From an uncultured Paraburkholderia sp. (GTDB taxonomy: Bacteria > Pseudomonadota > Gammaproteobacteria > Burkholderiales > Burkholderiaceae): DNA of 64,000 bases. Each line of letters starts with the position of its first letter. Positions within the stretch are counted from its first letter, which is position 1. Below are positions 9,040-19,181 of this stretch, in pieces. The stretch is taken from NCBI GenBank assembly GCA_940746715.1, contig CALNWN010000002.1, positions 434,001-498,000 on the forward strand, read 5' to 3'. Under the pieces are notes generated by a model. The model was given only the letters and a program-made list of their open reading frames with translations, did not search any database and was not told the origin of the DNA. Position numbers and translations under genes: made by a program.

Positions 9040-10647
9040 ATGCCCGTCATCGAATCCAGGTTGAATCCGCGCTCCGACGATTTTCGCGCGAACGCCGCGG
9101 CGCTCGAGGCGTTGGTCGACGATCTGCGCGCGAAGGTCGAGAAACTCGCGCTCGGCGGCGGCGAGGCCGCGCGCCAGAAGCACACCGGGCGCGGCAAGCT
9201 GCTGCCGCGCGAGCGCATCGAGAAGCTGCTCGACCCGGGAACGCCGTTTCTGGAGTTCTCGCAACTCGCGGCGTACGGCATGTATAACGACGACGCGCCG
9301 GGCGCGGGCGTCATCACGGGTATTGGGCGGATTGCGGGTCAGGAGTGCGTGATCGTCTGCAACGACGCCACGGTCAAGGGCGGCACCTACTACCCGATCA
9401 CGGTGAAGAAGCACGTGCGCGCGCAGGAAATCGCCGCGGAAAACCATTTGCCGTGCGTGTATCTCGTCGACTCGGGCGGCGCCAATCTGCCGAATCAGGA
9501 CGACGTCTTTCCCGATCGCGATCACTTCGGCCGCATCTTCTACAACCAGGCGAATCTGTCGGCCGCGGGCATTCCGCAGATCGCCGTCGTCATGGGCTCG
9601 TGCACCGCAGGCGGCGCGTATGTGCCGGCCATGAGCGACGAGTCGATCATCGTGAAGAATCAGGGCACGATTTTTCTCGGCGGCCCGCCGCTCGTGAAGG
9701 CCGCAACCGGCGAGGTGGTGAGTGCGGAAGACCTCGGCGGCGGCGACGTGCACTCGCGTCTGTCCGGCGTCGTCGATCATCTCGCGCAGAACGACGCGTA
9801 TGCTCTAGCGATTGCGCGCAGCATAGTCGGCAATCTGAATCGCACGAAGCACGTGCCGGTTCTGCTGCAGGCGCCGAAGCCGCCGCGCTACGACGTGAAA
9901 AGCATGTACGGCGTGATTCCCGTGGATACGAGAAAGCCGTTCGACATTCGCGAGGTGATCGCCCGCATCGTCGACGATTCGGCATTCGACGAATTCAAGG
10001 CACGCTACGGCACCACGCTTGTGTGCGGCTTCGCGCATATCTGGGGGCATCCGGTCGGCATCATTGCAAACAACGGCATTCTGTTTTCGGAGTCCGCGCT
10101 CAAGGGCACGCACTTCATCGAACTGTGCTGCCAGCGCAAGATTCCACTCGTGTTTCTGCAGAACATCACTGGCTTCATGGTGGGCCGCAAGTACGAAAAC
10201 GAAGGCATTGCGCGCAACGGCGCAAAGATGGTGACGGCCGTTGCCACGGCCAAGGTGCCGAAGTTCACGGTGATCATCGGCGGCTCCTTCGGCGCGGGCA
10301 ATTACGGCATGTGCGGTCGCGCGTCTTCGCCGCGCTTCCTGTGGATGTGGCCGAACGCGCGCATTTCGGTCATGGGCGGCGAGCAAGCGGCCTCGGTGCT
10401 TGCCACGGTCCGGCGCGACGGCATCGAGAGTCGGGGCGGTTCATGGAGCGCCGAGGAAGAAGAAGCCTTCAAGCAGCAGATTCGCGAGCAATACGAGCAT
10501 CAGGGGCACCCGTACTATGCAAGCGCACGCTTGTGGGACGACGGCGTGATCGACCCGGCGCAAACGCGCGATGTGCTCGGCCTTGGTTTGTCTGCCGCCA
10601 TGAATGCGCCTATCGAAGACACGCGCTTCGGCGTGTTCCGGATGTGA
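9040..10647 (+). CDS. liuB: 3-methylcrotonyl-CoA carboxylase, beta (carboxyltransferase) subunit
   Basis: An intact 535-residue carboxyltransferase. With the biotinylated alpha subunit (liuD) it carboxylates 3-methylcrotonyl-CoA to 3-methylglutaconyl-CoA. The carboxyltransferase domains show [19 protein letters not shown], the oxyanion-hole type segment [16 protein letters not shown] and, in the second half, [15 protein letters not shown], all typical of MCC-beta rather than propionyl-CoA carboxylase. ATG 9040 follows CAGGAG by about 10 bases. Spacing to liuA is 28 bp, consistent with one transcript. Confidence 0.95.
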   Translation: MPVIESRLNPRSDDFRANAAALEALVDDLRAKVEKLALGGGEAARQKHTGRGKLLPRERIEKLLDPGTPFLEFSQLAAYGMYNDDAPGAGVITGIGRIAGQECVIVCNDATVKGGTYYPITVKKHVRAQEIAAENHLPCVYLVDSGGANLPNQDDVFPDRDHFGRIFYNQANLSAAGIPQIAVVMGSCTAGGAYVPAMSDESIIVKNQGTIFLGGPPLVKAATGEVVSAEDLGGGDVHSRLSGVVDHLAQNDAYALAIARSIVGNLNRTKHVPVLLQAPKPPRYDVKSMYGVIPVDTRKPFDIREVIARIVDDSAFDEFKARYGTTLVCGFAHIWGHPVGIIANNGILFSESALKGTHFIELCCQRKIPLVFLQNITGFMVGRKYENEGIARNGAKMVTAVATAKVPKFTVIIGGSFGAGNYGMCGRASSPRFLWMWPNARISVMGGEQAASVLATVRRDGIESRGGSWSAEEEEAFKQQIREQYEHQGHPYYASARLWDDGVIDPAQTRDVLGLGLSAAMNAPIEDTRFGVFRM

Positions 10648-10675
10648 CAGAGCGCGACGCATGGGAGCCGCCACG

Positions 10676-11452
10676 ATGCAATACGAAACACTGAATGTCG
10701 ACATCGCGGGATACGTCGCCACCGTCACGCTGAATCGCCCGGACGTGCGCAACGCATTCAACGAAACCATGATCGCCGACATCACGTCGGCCTTCACCAC
10801 GCTCAATACGCGCGACGACGTGCGCGCAGTCGTGCTCGCCGCTAACGGCAAGGCGTTTTGTGCCGGCGCGGATCTGAACTGGATGAAGAAAATGGCCGGT
10901 TACTCGGACGACGAGAACCGCGCCGACGCCATGTTGCTCGCCAGCATGCTGTCGTCCATCTACCGCTGCAACAAGCCGGTGATCGCACGCGTGAATGGCG
11001 ATGCCTACGCGGGCGGCATGGGCCTGATTTGCGCGTGCGACATCGTGGTCGCCGTAGAGAGCGCGCGCTTCTGCCTGTCGGAGGCGCGTCTCGGCCTGAT
11101 TCCGGCGACAATCGCGCCGTATGTGATCCGCGCGCTGGGCGAGCAGGCGTCGCGCCGCTATTTCATCACCGCCGAACAGTTCGATTGCGCGACTGCGTTG
11201 CGCCTCGGCCTCGTGAGCGAAGCGGTCAGCGCCGGGCAGCTCGACGCCACCGTCCAGCAGATCGCGCAAACGCTGTGCGCAAACGGGCCGCAGGCGGTGC
11301 GCGCCTGCAAGCAGCTCGTGCAGGACATGGCCGGCCGCGAGCTGAACGGCACATTGATCGAAGACACGGCGGCGCGCATTGCGCGTACGCGAGCCGGCGC
11401 GGAAAGCCGTGAAGGCGTCGCGTCGTTCCTCGAAAAACGTACTCCGGCCTAG
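10676..11452 (+). CDS. liuC: Methylglutaconyl-CoA hydratase (enoyl-CoA hydratase family)
   Basis: An intact 258-residue crotonase-fold protein. It hydrates 3-methylglutaconyl-CoA to 3-hydroxy-3-methylglutaryl-CoA. The CoA-binding and oxyanion-hole segments GKAFCAGADLNWMKKM and NGDAYAGGMGLICACD are present, and EARLGLIPATIAPYVIRA carries the second active-site region. The start at 10676 is chosen over an ATG at 10661 because GGGAG lies just before it and the N-terminus MQYETLNVDI matches family length. It sits 28 bp after liuB and 42 bp before liuD in the operon. Confidence 0.92.
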   Translation: MQYETLNVDIAGYVATVTLNRPDVRNAFNETMIADITSAFTTLNTRDDVRAVVLAANGKAFCAGADLNWMKKMAGYSDDENRADAMLLASMLSSIYRCNKPVIARVNGDAYAGGMGLICACDIVVAVESARFCLSEARLGLIPATIAPYVIRALGEQASRRYFITAEQFDCATALRLGLVSEAVSAGQLDATVQQIAQTLCANGPQAVRACKQLVQDMAGRELNGTLIEDTAARIARTRAGAESREGVASFLEKRTPA

Positions 11453-11494
11453 CGCGACTGACACCAGAAGAATATCCCGAGATCGAGACAACTC

Positions 11495-13522
11495 ATGTTC
11501 AACAAGATCCTGATTGCCAACCGGGGCGAGATTGCGTGCCGCGTCGCCGCAACCTGCAAGCGGCTCGGCATCGCGAGCGTCGCCGTCTATTCCGATGCGG
11601 ACGCCAATGCCAAGCACGTGAGCGCATGCGACGAAGCCGTGCATATCGGCGGCGCCACCGCGGCGGAAAGTTATCTGCGTGTGGAGCGCATTATCGAAGC
11701 GGCACGCGCGAGCGGCGCGCAGGCGGTGCATCCCGGCTACGGCTTTCTGTCGGAAAACGAAGACTTCGCGCAGGCCTGCGAAGCGGCGGGCATCGTGTTC
11801 ATCGGACCGCCCGTCGACGCGATTGCCGCCATGGGTTCGAAAGCCGCCGCGAAGGCGTTGATGCATGCGGCAGCGGTGCCGCTCGTGCCCGGTTATCACG
11901 GCGATGATCAGAACCCCGAACTACTTCATCGCGAGGCGGACGCGATCGGCTACCCGGTTTTGCTGAAGGCGAGCGCGGGCGGCGGCGGCAAGGGCATGCG
12001 CGTGGTGGAGCGCAGCGACGACTTCCTTGCGGCGCTCGCGTCGTGCAAACGGGAGGCGGCAAGCAGCTTCGGCAACGACCGGGTGCTGATCGAAAAGTAT
12101 CTGACGCGGCCGCGCCACGTCGAAGTGCAGGTTTTCGCGGATCGTCATGGCGGCGCGGTTTATCTGTTCGACCGCGACTGCTCGGTGCAGCGTCGCCACC
12201 AGAAAGTGCTGGAAGAGGCGCCCGCGCCCGGGTTGCCGGCGGAAATCAAGCGTGAGATGGGCGAGGCCGCGGTCGCCGCCGCGCGCGCGGTGAAATATGT
12301 CGGTGCGGGGACCGTCGAGTTCATCATGACGGCGACCGGCGAGTTCTATTTCATGGAAATGAACACGCGCCTGCAGGTCGAGCATCCCGTCACGGAAATG
12401 GTCACGGGCCAGGACCTGGTCGAATGGCAACTGCGCGTGGCCGCCGGCGAACCGTTGCCGCTCACGCAGGAGCAACTCAGGATCGACGGGCATGCAATCG
12501 AGGCGCGCATTTACGCGGAGCATCCGGCGCGCGGCTTCCTGCCGTCCACCGGCACGCTCAAGCATTTGCGCATGCCGGAAGGCGTGGAATTCGTGATCGA
12601 TGCCGCCGGTCTTGGGGAGCCGGGCCGCAAGGCGCCGGTGCGCATCGACAGCGGTGTGCGCGAGGGCGACACGATCACGCCGTTCTACGATCCGATGATC
12701 GCGAAGTTGATCGTGCACGGTTCGACGCGAGAAGAGGCGCTCGCGCGAATGAGCCGCGCGCTGCACGCGTGCGAAGTGGTCGGATCGCATACCAATGTGG
12801 AGTTTCTGAAGCGTATTGTCGAAAGCGAGCCGTTTGCGAGTGGCGATCTCGATACCGGTCTCATTGAACGGCATCATGACGCGTTGTTTGCGCCCGTGAA
12901 GAAGCCGTTCAAGGAAGCGTTGGCGCTCGCGTGCGCCGCGCTGCTCACACGCGAGGGCGGTACCGCGCATGGCGCGTCGCCGTGGGACGCGCTGTCGCAC
13001 TGGCGGCTCAATGGCGGCTACACGCAGACGCTCGGCTGGCGCAATGTGGAAAACGACAGCGTATTCACGGTCACGTTCGCGCGCGACGGCGCCGCGCAAA
13101 CCCTCGAACACGACGGTGTGCGCGAAGGCTTCTCGTGGTCGAGCGGCGCCGGACTGCATGAATATCGCGCGACGATCGGCGATGCGCGGGCCACGGGGCG
13201 CGTGTTCATCGACGGGGATACGTTCCATGTGTTCTGCCTCAGCCACGCACTAGCGTTCGAATGGCAGAACCTGCTCGCGCACGCCGCGGATGCCGAACAT
13301 GGCGAAGGCCGCCTGACCGCGCCGATGCCGGGCAAGGTCATCGCGGTGCTCGTCGAGCCGGGCACAGTGGTGGAGAAGGGCACGCCGCTTATCGTGATGG
13401 AGGCGATGAAGATGGAGCACACCATCGGCGCGCCGGCGGCGGGCACGGTGTCCGAAGTGCTGTATGCGGTGGGCGATCAGGTCGCCGACGGGGCGCAGCT
13501 TCTGGTGCTGGACGTGCAATAG
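11495..13522 (+). CDS. liuD: 3-methylcrotonyl-CoA carboxylase, alpha (biotin carboxylase/BCCP) subunit
   Basis: An intact 675-residue protein. The order is biotin carboxylase N-domain (FNKILIANRGEIACRVA), ATP-grasp (KASAGGGGKGMRVVE, FMEMNTRLQVEHPVTE), biotin carboxylase C-domain, MCC-specific linker, and C-terminal biotinyl domain with the acceptor Lys in VMEAMKMEHTI. It supplies carboxybiotin to LiuB. This is the last intact gene of the operon: the HMG-CoA lyase gene (liuE) that commonly follows is not here; the stop at 13522 is followed after 37 bp by the end of an oppositely oriented broken gene. Confidence 0.95.
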   Translation: MFNKILIANRGEIACRVAATCKRLGIASVAVYSDADANAKHVSACDEAVHIGGATAAESYLRVERIIEAARASGAQAVHPGYGFLSENEDFAQACEAAGIVFIGPPVDAIAAMGSKAAAKALMHAAAVPLVPGYHGDDQNPELLHREADAIGYPVLLKASAGGGGKGMRVVERSDDFLAALASCKREAASSFGNDRVLIEKYLTRPRHVEVQVFADRHGGAVYLFDRDCSVQRRHQKVLEEAPAPGLPAEIKREMGEAAVAAARAVKYVGAGTVEFIMTATGEFYFMEMNTRLQVEHPVTEMVTGQDLVEWQLRVAAGEPLPLTQEQLRIDGHAIEARIYAEHPARGFLPSTGTLKHLRMPEGVEFVIDAAGLGEPGRKAPVRIDSGVREGDTITPFYDPMIAKLIVHGSTREEALARMSRALHACEVVGSHTNVEFLKRIVESEPFASGDLDTGLIERHHDALFAPVKKPFKEALALACAALLTREGGTAHGASPWDALSHWRLNGGYTQTLGWRNVENDSVFTVTFARDGAAQTLEHDGVREGFSWSSGAGLHEYRATIGDARATGRVFIDGDTFHVFCLSHALAFEWQNLLAHAADAEHGEGRLTAPMPGKVIAVLVEPGTVVEKGTPLIVMEAMKMEHTIGAPAAGTVSEVLYAVGDQVADGAQLLVLDVQ

Positions 13523-13559
13523 CCGCGCCGTTTAAATGAGCGGGCGAAGCGCCGCTTCC

Positions 13560-14350
13560 TCAACCGAGCCGCGTGTATCCCACTGCACGCGCCTCGTTTT
13601 CCAGTTGAACGATGCGCTCGTAGTCCGCGAGCGGCAACGCGGAAAACCCCTGCAAACGCAGGCGTTTGGCGCGCTCGGGATGCACGGCGAGCGCTTCGTT
13701 CAGCGCCTCGCGCAGGGCGCCCACGGTTGCCGCGGGCACGGTGTCCGAGGCGATCAGCGGCAGGCCCGGCGACGCAGCTGTCATGCCGATGCGCCGCACG
13801 CGACGCGCCAGCTCCGGCATTTCATCGCACACGAAAGCGAACGTCACGCAATCTATCGCGGCGACGTCCGCGCGATTATCCGCGACAGCCTGCAAGGAGC
13901 CGACATGCGAGCCGGTGCGCAGCGCCGCGCGGAAAAACGCCCCTTCGTGCGCATACAGCGCGACGGCGTGGCGCAGCGCATTCATGCCGCTGTTCGAATC
14001 GTCCTGATTGTAGGCACGCGTGCGCCGCGGCATGAGGCGAGCGTATCGAACGGTGCGTCGGCCCACGTGACGATCACACTCGCGCAATCCGCGCCTTCAC
14101 AGCCGGGTGCGTCGAAACGCGGCGTCGCGATGAGCTGCACCTGTTCGCGCAAACCGTGCATCAACGGGTAGCCGCAGGTTTGCGACATCAGCAGATTCGG
14201 GCGCCGCCAGAAGCCGTGCAATTCTTCATCCGGCTCGACGATGCGGCACGCCGGCTTGACCATGCGCAGCACGTCGGCAAGCCACCCGCGCCATTCGCTT
14301 TCCAGCGAGGGCGTGACGTTGTACATCGGCAGGGCGGCGATCCAGGTCAT
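13560..14350 (-). pseudogene. PhnD-like substrate-binding protein without signal peptide, frameshifted
   Basis: The frame from ATG 14350 reads MTWIAALPMYNVTPSLE and LLMSQTCGYPLMH, then breaks near 14025 (about one base missing) and continues as AYNQDDSNSGMNALRH to GYTRLG with the stop at 13560. These blocks fit the PhnD/SsuA/transferrin-like periplasmic binding family, which binds phosphonate- or phosphate-type ligands. No signal peptide is seen, so even the intact ancestor may have been cytoplasmic. A single lesion separates two otherwise clean halves of about 108 and 155 residues. Confidence 0.7.
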
Positions 14351-14380
14351 GATGCGGCGCGGGCGTGGCAAATGGGCAGA

Positions 14381-14659
14381 CTAATGCATGATCATACGGA
14401 ATTCGTCGACGCCCAGCCGCACCGGCTCGGTCGGCCGGAACGTCCACTTTCGCGCGGCCACCGTGAGAATCTCGCTTTGCGCACCCTCGAAGGCGAGCAA
14501 CAGATCCTTTTTGCGGGCGCTCGCCGCGCCGCAATAGGCGATGAGCGCGTCCGCGCTGACTTCGAAAATCTGGGCCCGATCGTCGCAGCACACCCTGAAC
14601 GCGACCGTTGCGCACTCCGTGACACAGGGCCGGAATCCTTCATCCACATAGACTGACAT
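14381..14659 (-). CDS. DUF1488 family small protein
   Basis: An intact 92-residue protein. The pattern VAFRVCCDDRAQIFEVSADAL, here split by the family's variable loop, followed by LLLAFEGAQSEILTVAARK and a hydrophobic C-terminal strand fits DUF1488, a small family of unknown function common in Burkholderia. AGGAGG lies just upstream of the ATG at 14659. It is transcribed in the same direction as the PhnD-like gene, 30 bp upstream of it. Confidence 0.65.
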   Translation of the reverse strand: MSVYVDEGFRPCVTECATVAFRVCCDDRAQIFEVSADALIAYCGAASARKKDLLLAFEGAQSEILTVAARKWTFRPTEPVRLGVDEFRMIMH

Positions 14660-14745
14660 GGCGACCTCCTTTCGCGCGCGCCTGAGTCGTCAGCATGACA
14701 AGCTGTGCGCCGCCGGTATGTGGGAGAGCCAGCATTCGCCGCAAA

Positions 14746-14918
14746 ATGGCCGTGCATGCGGCCCAGCGCAGAATCCGGCAGTTCGCCGTGGTCGCCGCGA
14801 CGGCGGTGCTGTTGAGTTTGCAAGGGTGTGCGACCTCGCTCGAAACCTTCGGTCTCGGGCGGGCGTGGGTATTATCGGCGCATTCAGTCTGCTGGGTTGC
14901 GCAATAGGGTGCCATTAG
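14746..14918 (+). pseudogene. Small lipoprotein, probable frameshift
   Basis: From ATG 14746 the frame encodes a basic start, a hydrophobic core and a lipobox (VLLSLQGCATSLETFGLG), so a signal peptidase II substrate. The frame then runs to a TAG at 14905-14907 with a Trp-rich tail. Shifting frame in the GGGCGGGCG stretch near 14858 instead gives AGVGIIGAFSLLGCAIGCH with TAG at 14916-14918, which looks like a genuine hydrophobic tail. I therefore call a frameshifted lipoprotein of about 57 residues. Function unknown. Confidence 0.4.
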
Positions 14919-15306
14919 AGACGCGGACCCGGCGGCCGCACGATTTCCTTGCCGGCGTGCCGAATTAACAAGAAATAGAAACCTGAATTAATAAAATTAA
15001 ATAAATGCAGCGCTATTAAATGCGCGAAAAAGATTGCGAAAGGCAAATTGGTTTATAACAGCTTGACCTGGCGCTGTTGCACTGGCTGAATCCCTGCTGT
15101 TCGGTTCTTTCTCCGTCTCCACACAGGGAAAGTCGTTGCGCCGGACTCGGGGCTATGTGTTCGCACATAGCCCCTAATTACTTGTGTATTAATTTGTCAT
15201 GCTAACGGTGTGGCAATCTCCAAACAATTTTATTGAATTTTTAATTGATCAATGTATGCTGCGCATCCCTAATGCCTTTCTCAACCTGAATAAAGGAATA
15301 ACAAGG
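14919..15306. other. AT-rich leader region upstream of the porin gene
   Basis: 388 bp without a gene. The left part (14960-15060) is strikingly AT-rich for this window, with runs such as TAATAAAATTAAATAAATG. The middle holds a long TTCG-loop hairpin (separate entry). The right part carries the porin ribosome binding site (AAAGGAATAACAAGG). Promoters are likely in the AT-rich parts, but none can be fixed by eye. Confidence 0.5.
15149..15174 (+). terminator. 11-bp stem with TTCG tetraloop in the porin leader
   Basis: GGGGCTATGTG, loop TTCG, CACATAGCCCC: a perfect 11-bp stem closed by an extra-stable UUCG tetraloop, followed by TAATTACTTG rather than a clean T-tract. It could end a short leader RNA or a small RNA made from the AT-rich region, or stabilise the porin mRNA 5' end. 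It lies 133 bp before the porin start codon. Confidence 0.5.
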
Positions 15307-16462
15307 ATGAAAAAAACAGCATTGACCTCGGCGTCTCTCGCACTGCTCGTCGCGGCGGGGTCCGCGCATGCACAGAACAGCGTGACGTTGTATGGCGTGA
15401 TCGACGCCGGCGTCGTCGGCTATGCGCATAACGCCAGCTCCAGCAGCAATCTCGCAGGCATGCTCAACGGCAATCTCAGCGGCGACCGCTGGGGCCTGAA
15501 GGGACAGGAAGAACTGGGCGGCGGCCTGAAGGCGATCTTCACGTTGGAAAACGGCTTCGACGTCGGCACCGGCAAGCTCGGGCAAGGCTCACGCGAGTTC
15601 GGCCGCCAGTCGTTCGTCGGCCTGACGGGCGCGACGTGGGGCACGGTCACGGCCGGCCGCCAGTACGACCCGATCACGAACATGGTGCAAGGCGTCACGG
15701 CCGACAATTTCTTCGGCTCCGCGTTCGCCACGCCGGGCGACGTCGACAACAACGACAACAGCGCTCGCGTGTCGAACGCAATCAAGTACGTGTCGCCGAA
15801 CTACGCCGGCCTGCAGTTCGAAGCGCTGTACGCATTCAGCGGCGTCGCGGGTCAGACAGGACAGGGCTACACGTATAGTGGCGCGGTGTCGTACACGAAC
15901 GGTCCGTTCTCGCTGGCGGGCGGTTACCTGCGTGCGACCAACGCATCGGCCACCGCCGCCCCGTTCGAGCTGGGCAAGCAGCACCACTGATTCGATTTTC
16001 GACAGCCATATCAACGACGGCTACGTGACGGCGAAATCGGTCAGCATTGCGCAGATCGGCGGCCAGTACGTGGTCGGTCCCGTCACGCTGGGCGCTTCGT
16101 ACAGCAACACGCAACTGAAGAGCGACGGCGCGTCGACCTTCACCGGCACCGAGAAGTACAACAGCGGCAAGGCCTTCGTTGTCTACCAGGCGACGCCGGC
16201 ACTCGTCGCGGGTCTCGGCTACGCGTACACGGCCGCATCCGGCGACACGTCGGCGCATTACCACCAGTTGAGCCTGGGCGCGGACTACACCGTCTCGAAG
16301 CGCACGGACTTCTACGCGGTCGCGGCGTATCAGCATGCAAACGGCACGCAGCGTCTCGCCAATGGCACGACGCAGGACGCGCAGGCTTCGATCGGTTCGT
16401 ATGGCTATAACGGCACCGACTCGCAGGCGCTCGCGATTGTGGGTATCCGTCATAAATTCTGA
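15307..16462 (+). pseudogene. Gram-negative general porin (OmpC-like trimeric), single frameshift
   Basis: ATG 15307 follows AAGG and begins a classical signal peptide (MKKTALTSASLALLVAAG, cleaved after AHA). The mature N-terminus SVTLYGVIDAGVV is the Burkholderia porin hallmark. Beta-strand blocks continue (RWGLKGQEELGGGLKAIFTL, GRQSFVGLTGATWGTVTAGR). The frame is lost near 15975 in a CAGCACCAC stretch (net 2 bases missing), after which the remaining strands are clean up to the terminal aromatic residue of ALAIVGIRHKF. Without the shift the protein would be about 384 residues, normal for the family. The truncated product would lack the C-terminal strand needed for BAM recognition. Confidence 0.85.
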
Positions 16463-16551
16463 CGTGAATCGTGCTGCGGTAGCTGCCGGCCGGCGGCTTC
16501 CTGCGCAGTAGAACAGGCGATGACCCGGATGCGCGAGCCTCCGAGTCGTTG

Positions 16552-17310
16552 TCATTGCGGCGGCGAAAACGACAAGCCCGCATCGGTAATCAGGCGCTCG
16601 TCCTGGGACGCAAGCAGATGAGGCAACTGCATGAACGAGTCGATAAAGGCATCGCTTTGCAAGGCCGCCGCGCCGTCCGGGCCGCCATAGCCATAGCTCA
16701 CGATCAACACCGGCATGCCCGCGGCGCGCGCCGCGCAGACATCGACCGGCGAGTCGCCCACCATGACGCTGCGCCCGACCTCGACGCCGAGCAATCGGCA
16801 CGCGTGCCACAGCGGTTGCGGCGCGGGTTTCATGCGGTCGATCGAATCGCCCGCGACCAGCACCTCCAGATAGCTCGCCAGCGCTGTGATGCGCAGCAGC
16901 GGGGCGGCCATGGCCTCCGGTTTGTTCGTGACGCACGCGAGCCGGTAGCCGAGACGCCGAAGCTCGCGGAGGCCCGCCTCGACATGCGGATAGACATGCC
17001 CAAAGCGCCCGTTGGTCTCGTCGTAGTGCCTATGAAACACCGCGAGCGCCGCCTCGCGATCCACGTGTCCGCCGAGGGCCGCGGCTTCGAGCGTGCGCGT
17101 CACGAGATTCGGCACGCCCTTGCCGATAAAACCGCTGACGACGTCGAACGGTAGCGGCGCCTCGCCGAACTCGGCCAGCATGCGGCTCGCGGCTTCGACG
17201 ATATCCGGCGCCGTGTGGACCATCGTGCCGTCGAGGTCGATCAGCACGCCACGCTTCAAGGCGCGCGCCAACCCCGCGCTTCGCGGCGAAAGAAGCGGCT
17301 GCATGCTCAT
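16552..17310 (-). CDS. gph: Phosphoglycolate phosphatase (HAD superfamily)
   Basis: An intact protein of 252 residues from ATG 17310. HAD motif I is [15 protein letters not shown] (nucleophile Asp and second Asp), motif II lies in CVTNKP, motif III Lys in [10 protein letters not shown], and motif IV is MVGDSPVD. The cap domain segment [11 protein letters not shown] is typical of Gph, which removes 2-phosphoglycolate arising from DNA repair. The start overlaps the stop of the upstream HAD gene by 4 bp (ATGA), so the two were translationally coupled. Upstream in-frame codons are ignored because they read into the other gene. Confidence 0.85.
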   Translation of the reverse strand: MSMQPLLSPRSAGLARALKRGVLIDLDGTMVHTAPDIVEAASRMLAEFGEAPLPFDVVSGFIGKGVPNLVTRTLEAAALGGHVDREAALAVFHRHYDETNGRFGHVYPHVEAGLRELRRLGYRLACVTNKPEAMAAPLLRITALASYLEVLVAGDSIDRMKPAPQPLWHACRLLGVEVGRSVMVGDSPVDVCAARAAGMPVLIVSYGYGGPDGAAALQSDAFIDSFMQLPHLLASQDERLITDAGLSFSPPQ

Positions 17311-18084
17311 GCCGCGGCGGCTTCGCTCGACGCCTCGCGATGCCAGCGGCGCAACGTGTCGAGGGTCACCCACGCGGGCCGCTCATTGGCGGTCGCGGAC
17401 GGGAGGGGCGCATCAGGGTCGCCGAGATGAGGGAGCACGGCGAGCGCGCCGTCGAACGAATGATGCGCCGTGTACGCGGTCGGCGTCACGACAGTCGGGA
17501 CGAGCGCCGCGCGCGCTGCGCGCAAGCCGTTGGCGGAGTCTTCGAACGCGAGGCAGTCCGGGCCTTTCAGGCCGAGTTGCCGGAGCACGTCGAGGTAGAC
17601 ATCGGGTGCGGGCTTCTTTAACTGCGTCGTGCTCGCATCGCAGATCGCGGCAAAGCGGCGGCGCCAGTGCGGGCCGAACGGCGCGTGCAGGAGCGCGTCG
17701 AGGTTGGCGGGCGTGGTGGTCGTCGCAATGGCGACGGGAATGGAGGCCGCGCGGGCTTCATCGATCAATCGCGCGATGCCCGGCCGCAACGGCAAGCCGC
17801 CGTCGCGCACGCGGGCCGCGCGGGCCGTATAGTGGCGCGTCTTGATCGCATGCACTGCGTCGATCACGCGGCTCACGCTAGGCCCCTGTGCCTCTTCGGG
17901 CGGCGATACGCCAGTAATGCAATAGACGCTCCTTGCCGCCCGCCACTTCGAGCAGACGCGCGTAGAGCGCTTCGTCCCAATACCAGTCGAGTCCAGCTTC
18001 CGCGAACGCCGCATTGAACGCTTGCTAGTGCGCGCTTTCGGTATCGGCAAGTGTGCCGTCCACGTCGAAGATCAAGGCTTGCAT
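17307..18084 (-). pseudogene. CbbY-like HAD phosphatase, premature TAG and frameshift
   Basis: ATG 18084 begins [19 protein letters not shown], a perfect HAD motif I, but codon 20 is TAG (18025-18027). The frame stays open after it ([20 protein letters not shown]) until about 17880, where it shifts and continues as [13 protein letters not shown] and [14 protein letters not shown] to the stop at 17307. These are the cap and motif IV of CbbY/phosphoglucomutase-like HAD proteins; in autotrophs CbbY handles xylulose bisphosphate, but the substrate here is unknown. Two independent lesions make it a clear pseudogene. Confidence 0.85.
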
Positions 18085-18241
18085 GGGCCGCTCCAGAACT
18101 GATGCGAGGCCGGCTTCATATTTGCCGGCGGTTTGCAGTCACGATAGCGGAGTGGGCCTGCGAGTTGAATTCAGAGATTCTTTGAGGGGCGATAACGCAT
18201 CGTTTAACGGTTGCGTGCAGACGGCCGGAACCCGTGGTTTG

Positions 18242-18983
18242 TCACGCGTGCGGCAACTGCAGTCCCGCCACGAAGTACGCGTGCAGTCCATGCGCAAACC
18301 GCTTGAGCCGCGTGACGATCGACTTGTTCGCGCGCGTGAGGCCGTTATAGCCGAGCACGGCCGGTATCGCGACAAAGAGCCCGAAGGCGGTCATGATCAA
18401 GGACTCGCCGACCGGCCCGGCGACATGATCGATAGAGGCCTGCCCCGTTTCGCCGATCACGATCAGCGCGTGATAAATGCCCCACACGGTGCCGAACAAG
18501 CCGACGAACGGCGCCGTGCTGCCGATCGAGGCCAGCACCGCGAGGCCGCTTTGCATATGCGCCACGGCGTCGTCGATGCTGCCTTGCAGGCGGCGCGCGA
18601 TCCAGTCGGACACGTCGATGCGGTCCTGCAGATGCGGTCTGTTGTCCCGGTGATACGCGGCCGCCTCGGCCGCGGCCATCGCGAGCAGCGGATTGTCGCG
18701 CAACGCGGCAGCGGACGCTTCACCGCCGCGGCCGCTGTGGTTACCGTGGCCACTGCCGCTACTCACTCAGGCCGCCCAGGTTCTGAAGCCCGTGTTCGAA
18801 GCTGTCGGCCTGCCAGAACTGCGCGTCGGTGCGGCCCGTCAGCCGTTTGATGCGCAGCACGCTCCACAGCTTCACCACAATAACCGTCCATGACATCATC
18901 GACATGATGAACAGCAGGCAGAGGATCGCGCGCGTGACGAGATCGCCGCTTTGCCAGACATTCGCGAGACCATAGTGCTGCAT
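18242..18983 (-). pseudogene. exbB: ExbB/TolQ-type proton channel protein, frameshifted and orphaned
   Basis: ATG 18983 encodes the first membrane helix (LCLLFIMSMMSWTVIVVKLW). The frame ends at NLGGLSE near 18760; the overlapping frame carries the rest, including the MotA/TolQ/ExbB signature region FVGLFGTVWGIYHALIVIG and the third helix LIMTAFGLFVAIPAVLGY. ExbB drives TonB-dependent uptake together with ExbD and TonB. Neither exbD (expected at 18.1-18.2 kb) nor tonB (expected right of 18983) is present, so the system is gone here. Confidence 0.8.
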
Positions 18984-19181
18984 GAACGTTTCCTTCGGCT
19001 CGACGAGCCGCCGCCTTCATTGTCCACCGCCAGGCAGCGTTTTAGAACCGTCGCCCGCGTCGCCGCGTCAATTCGGGAAAATCTCCCGCCGCTTCGCCGT
19101 TGTCAAACAATCCTCTCATGAACTACTTTGCCTGAATGCCGGACTCGCGCGGCGCCGCGCTTTCATAACGGAGCACAACCC

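Noticed and set aside
8013..13246. Long open frames antisense to liuA-liuD (more than 400 codons each)
   Set aside because: They are artefacts of high GC and codon bias in the true genes; they lack recognisable domains, their composition is Arg/His-rich, and the sense strand carries complete enzymes.
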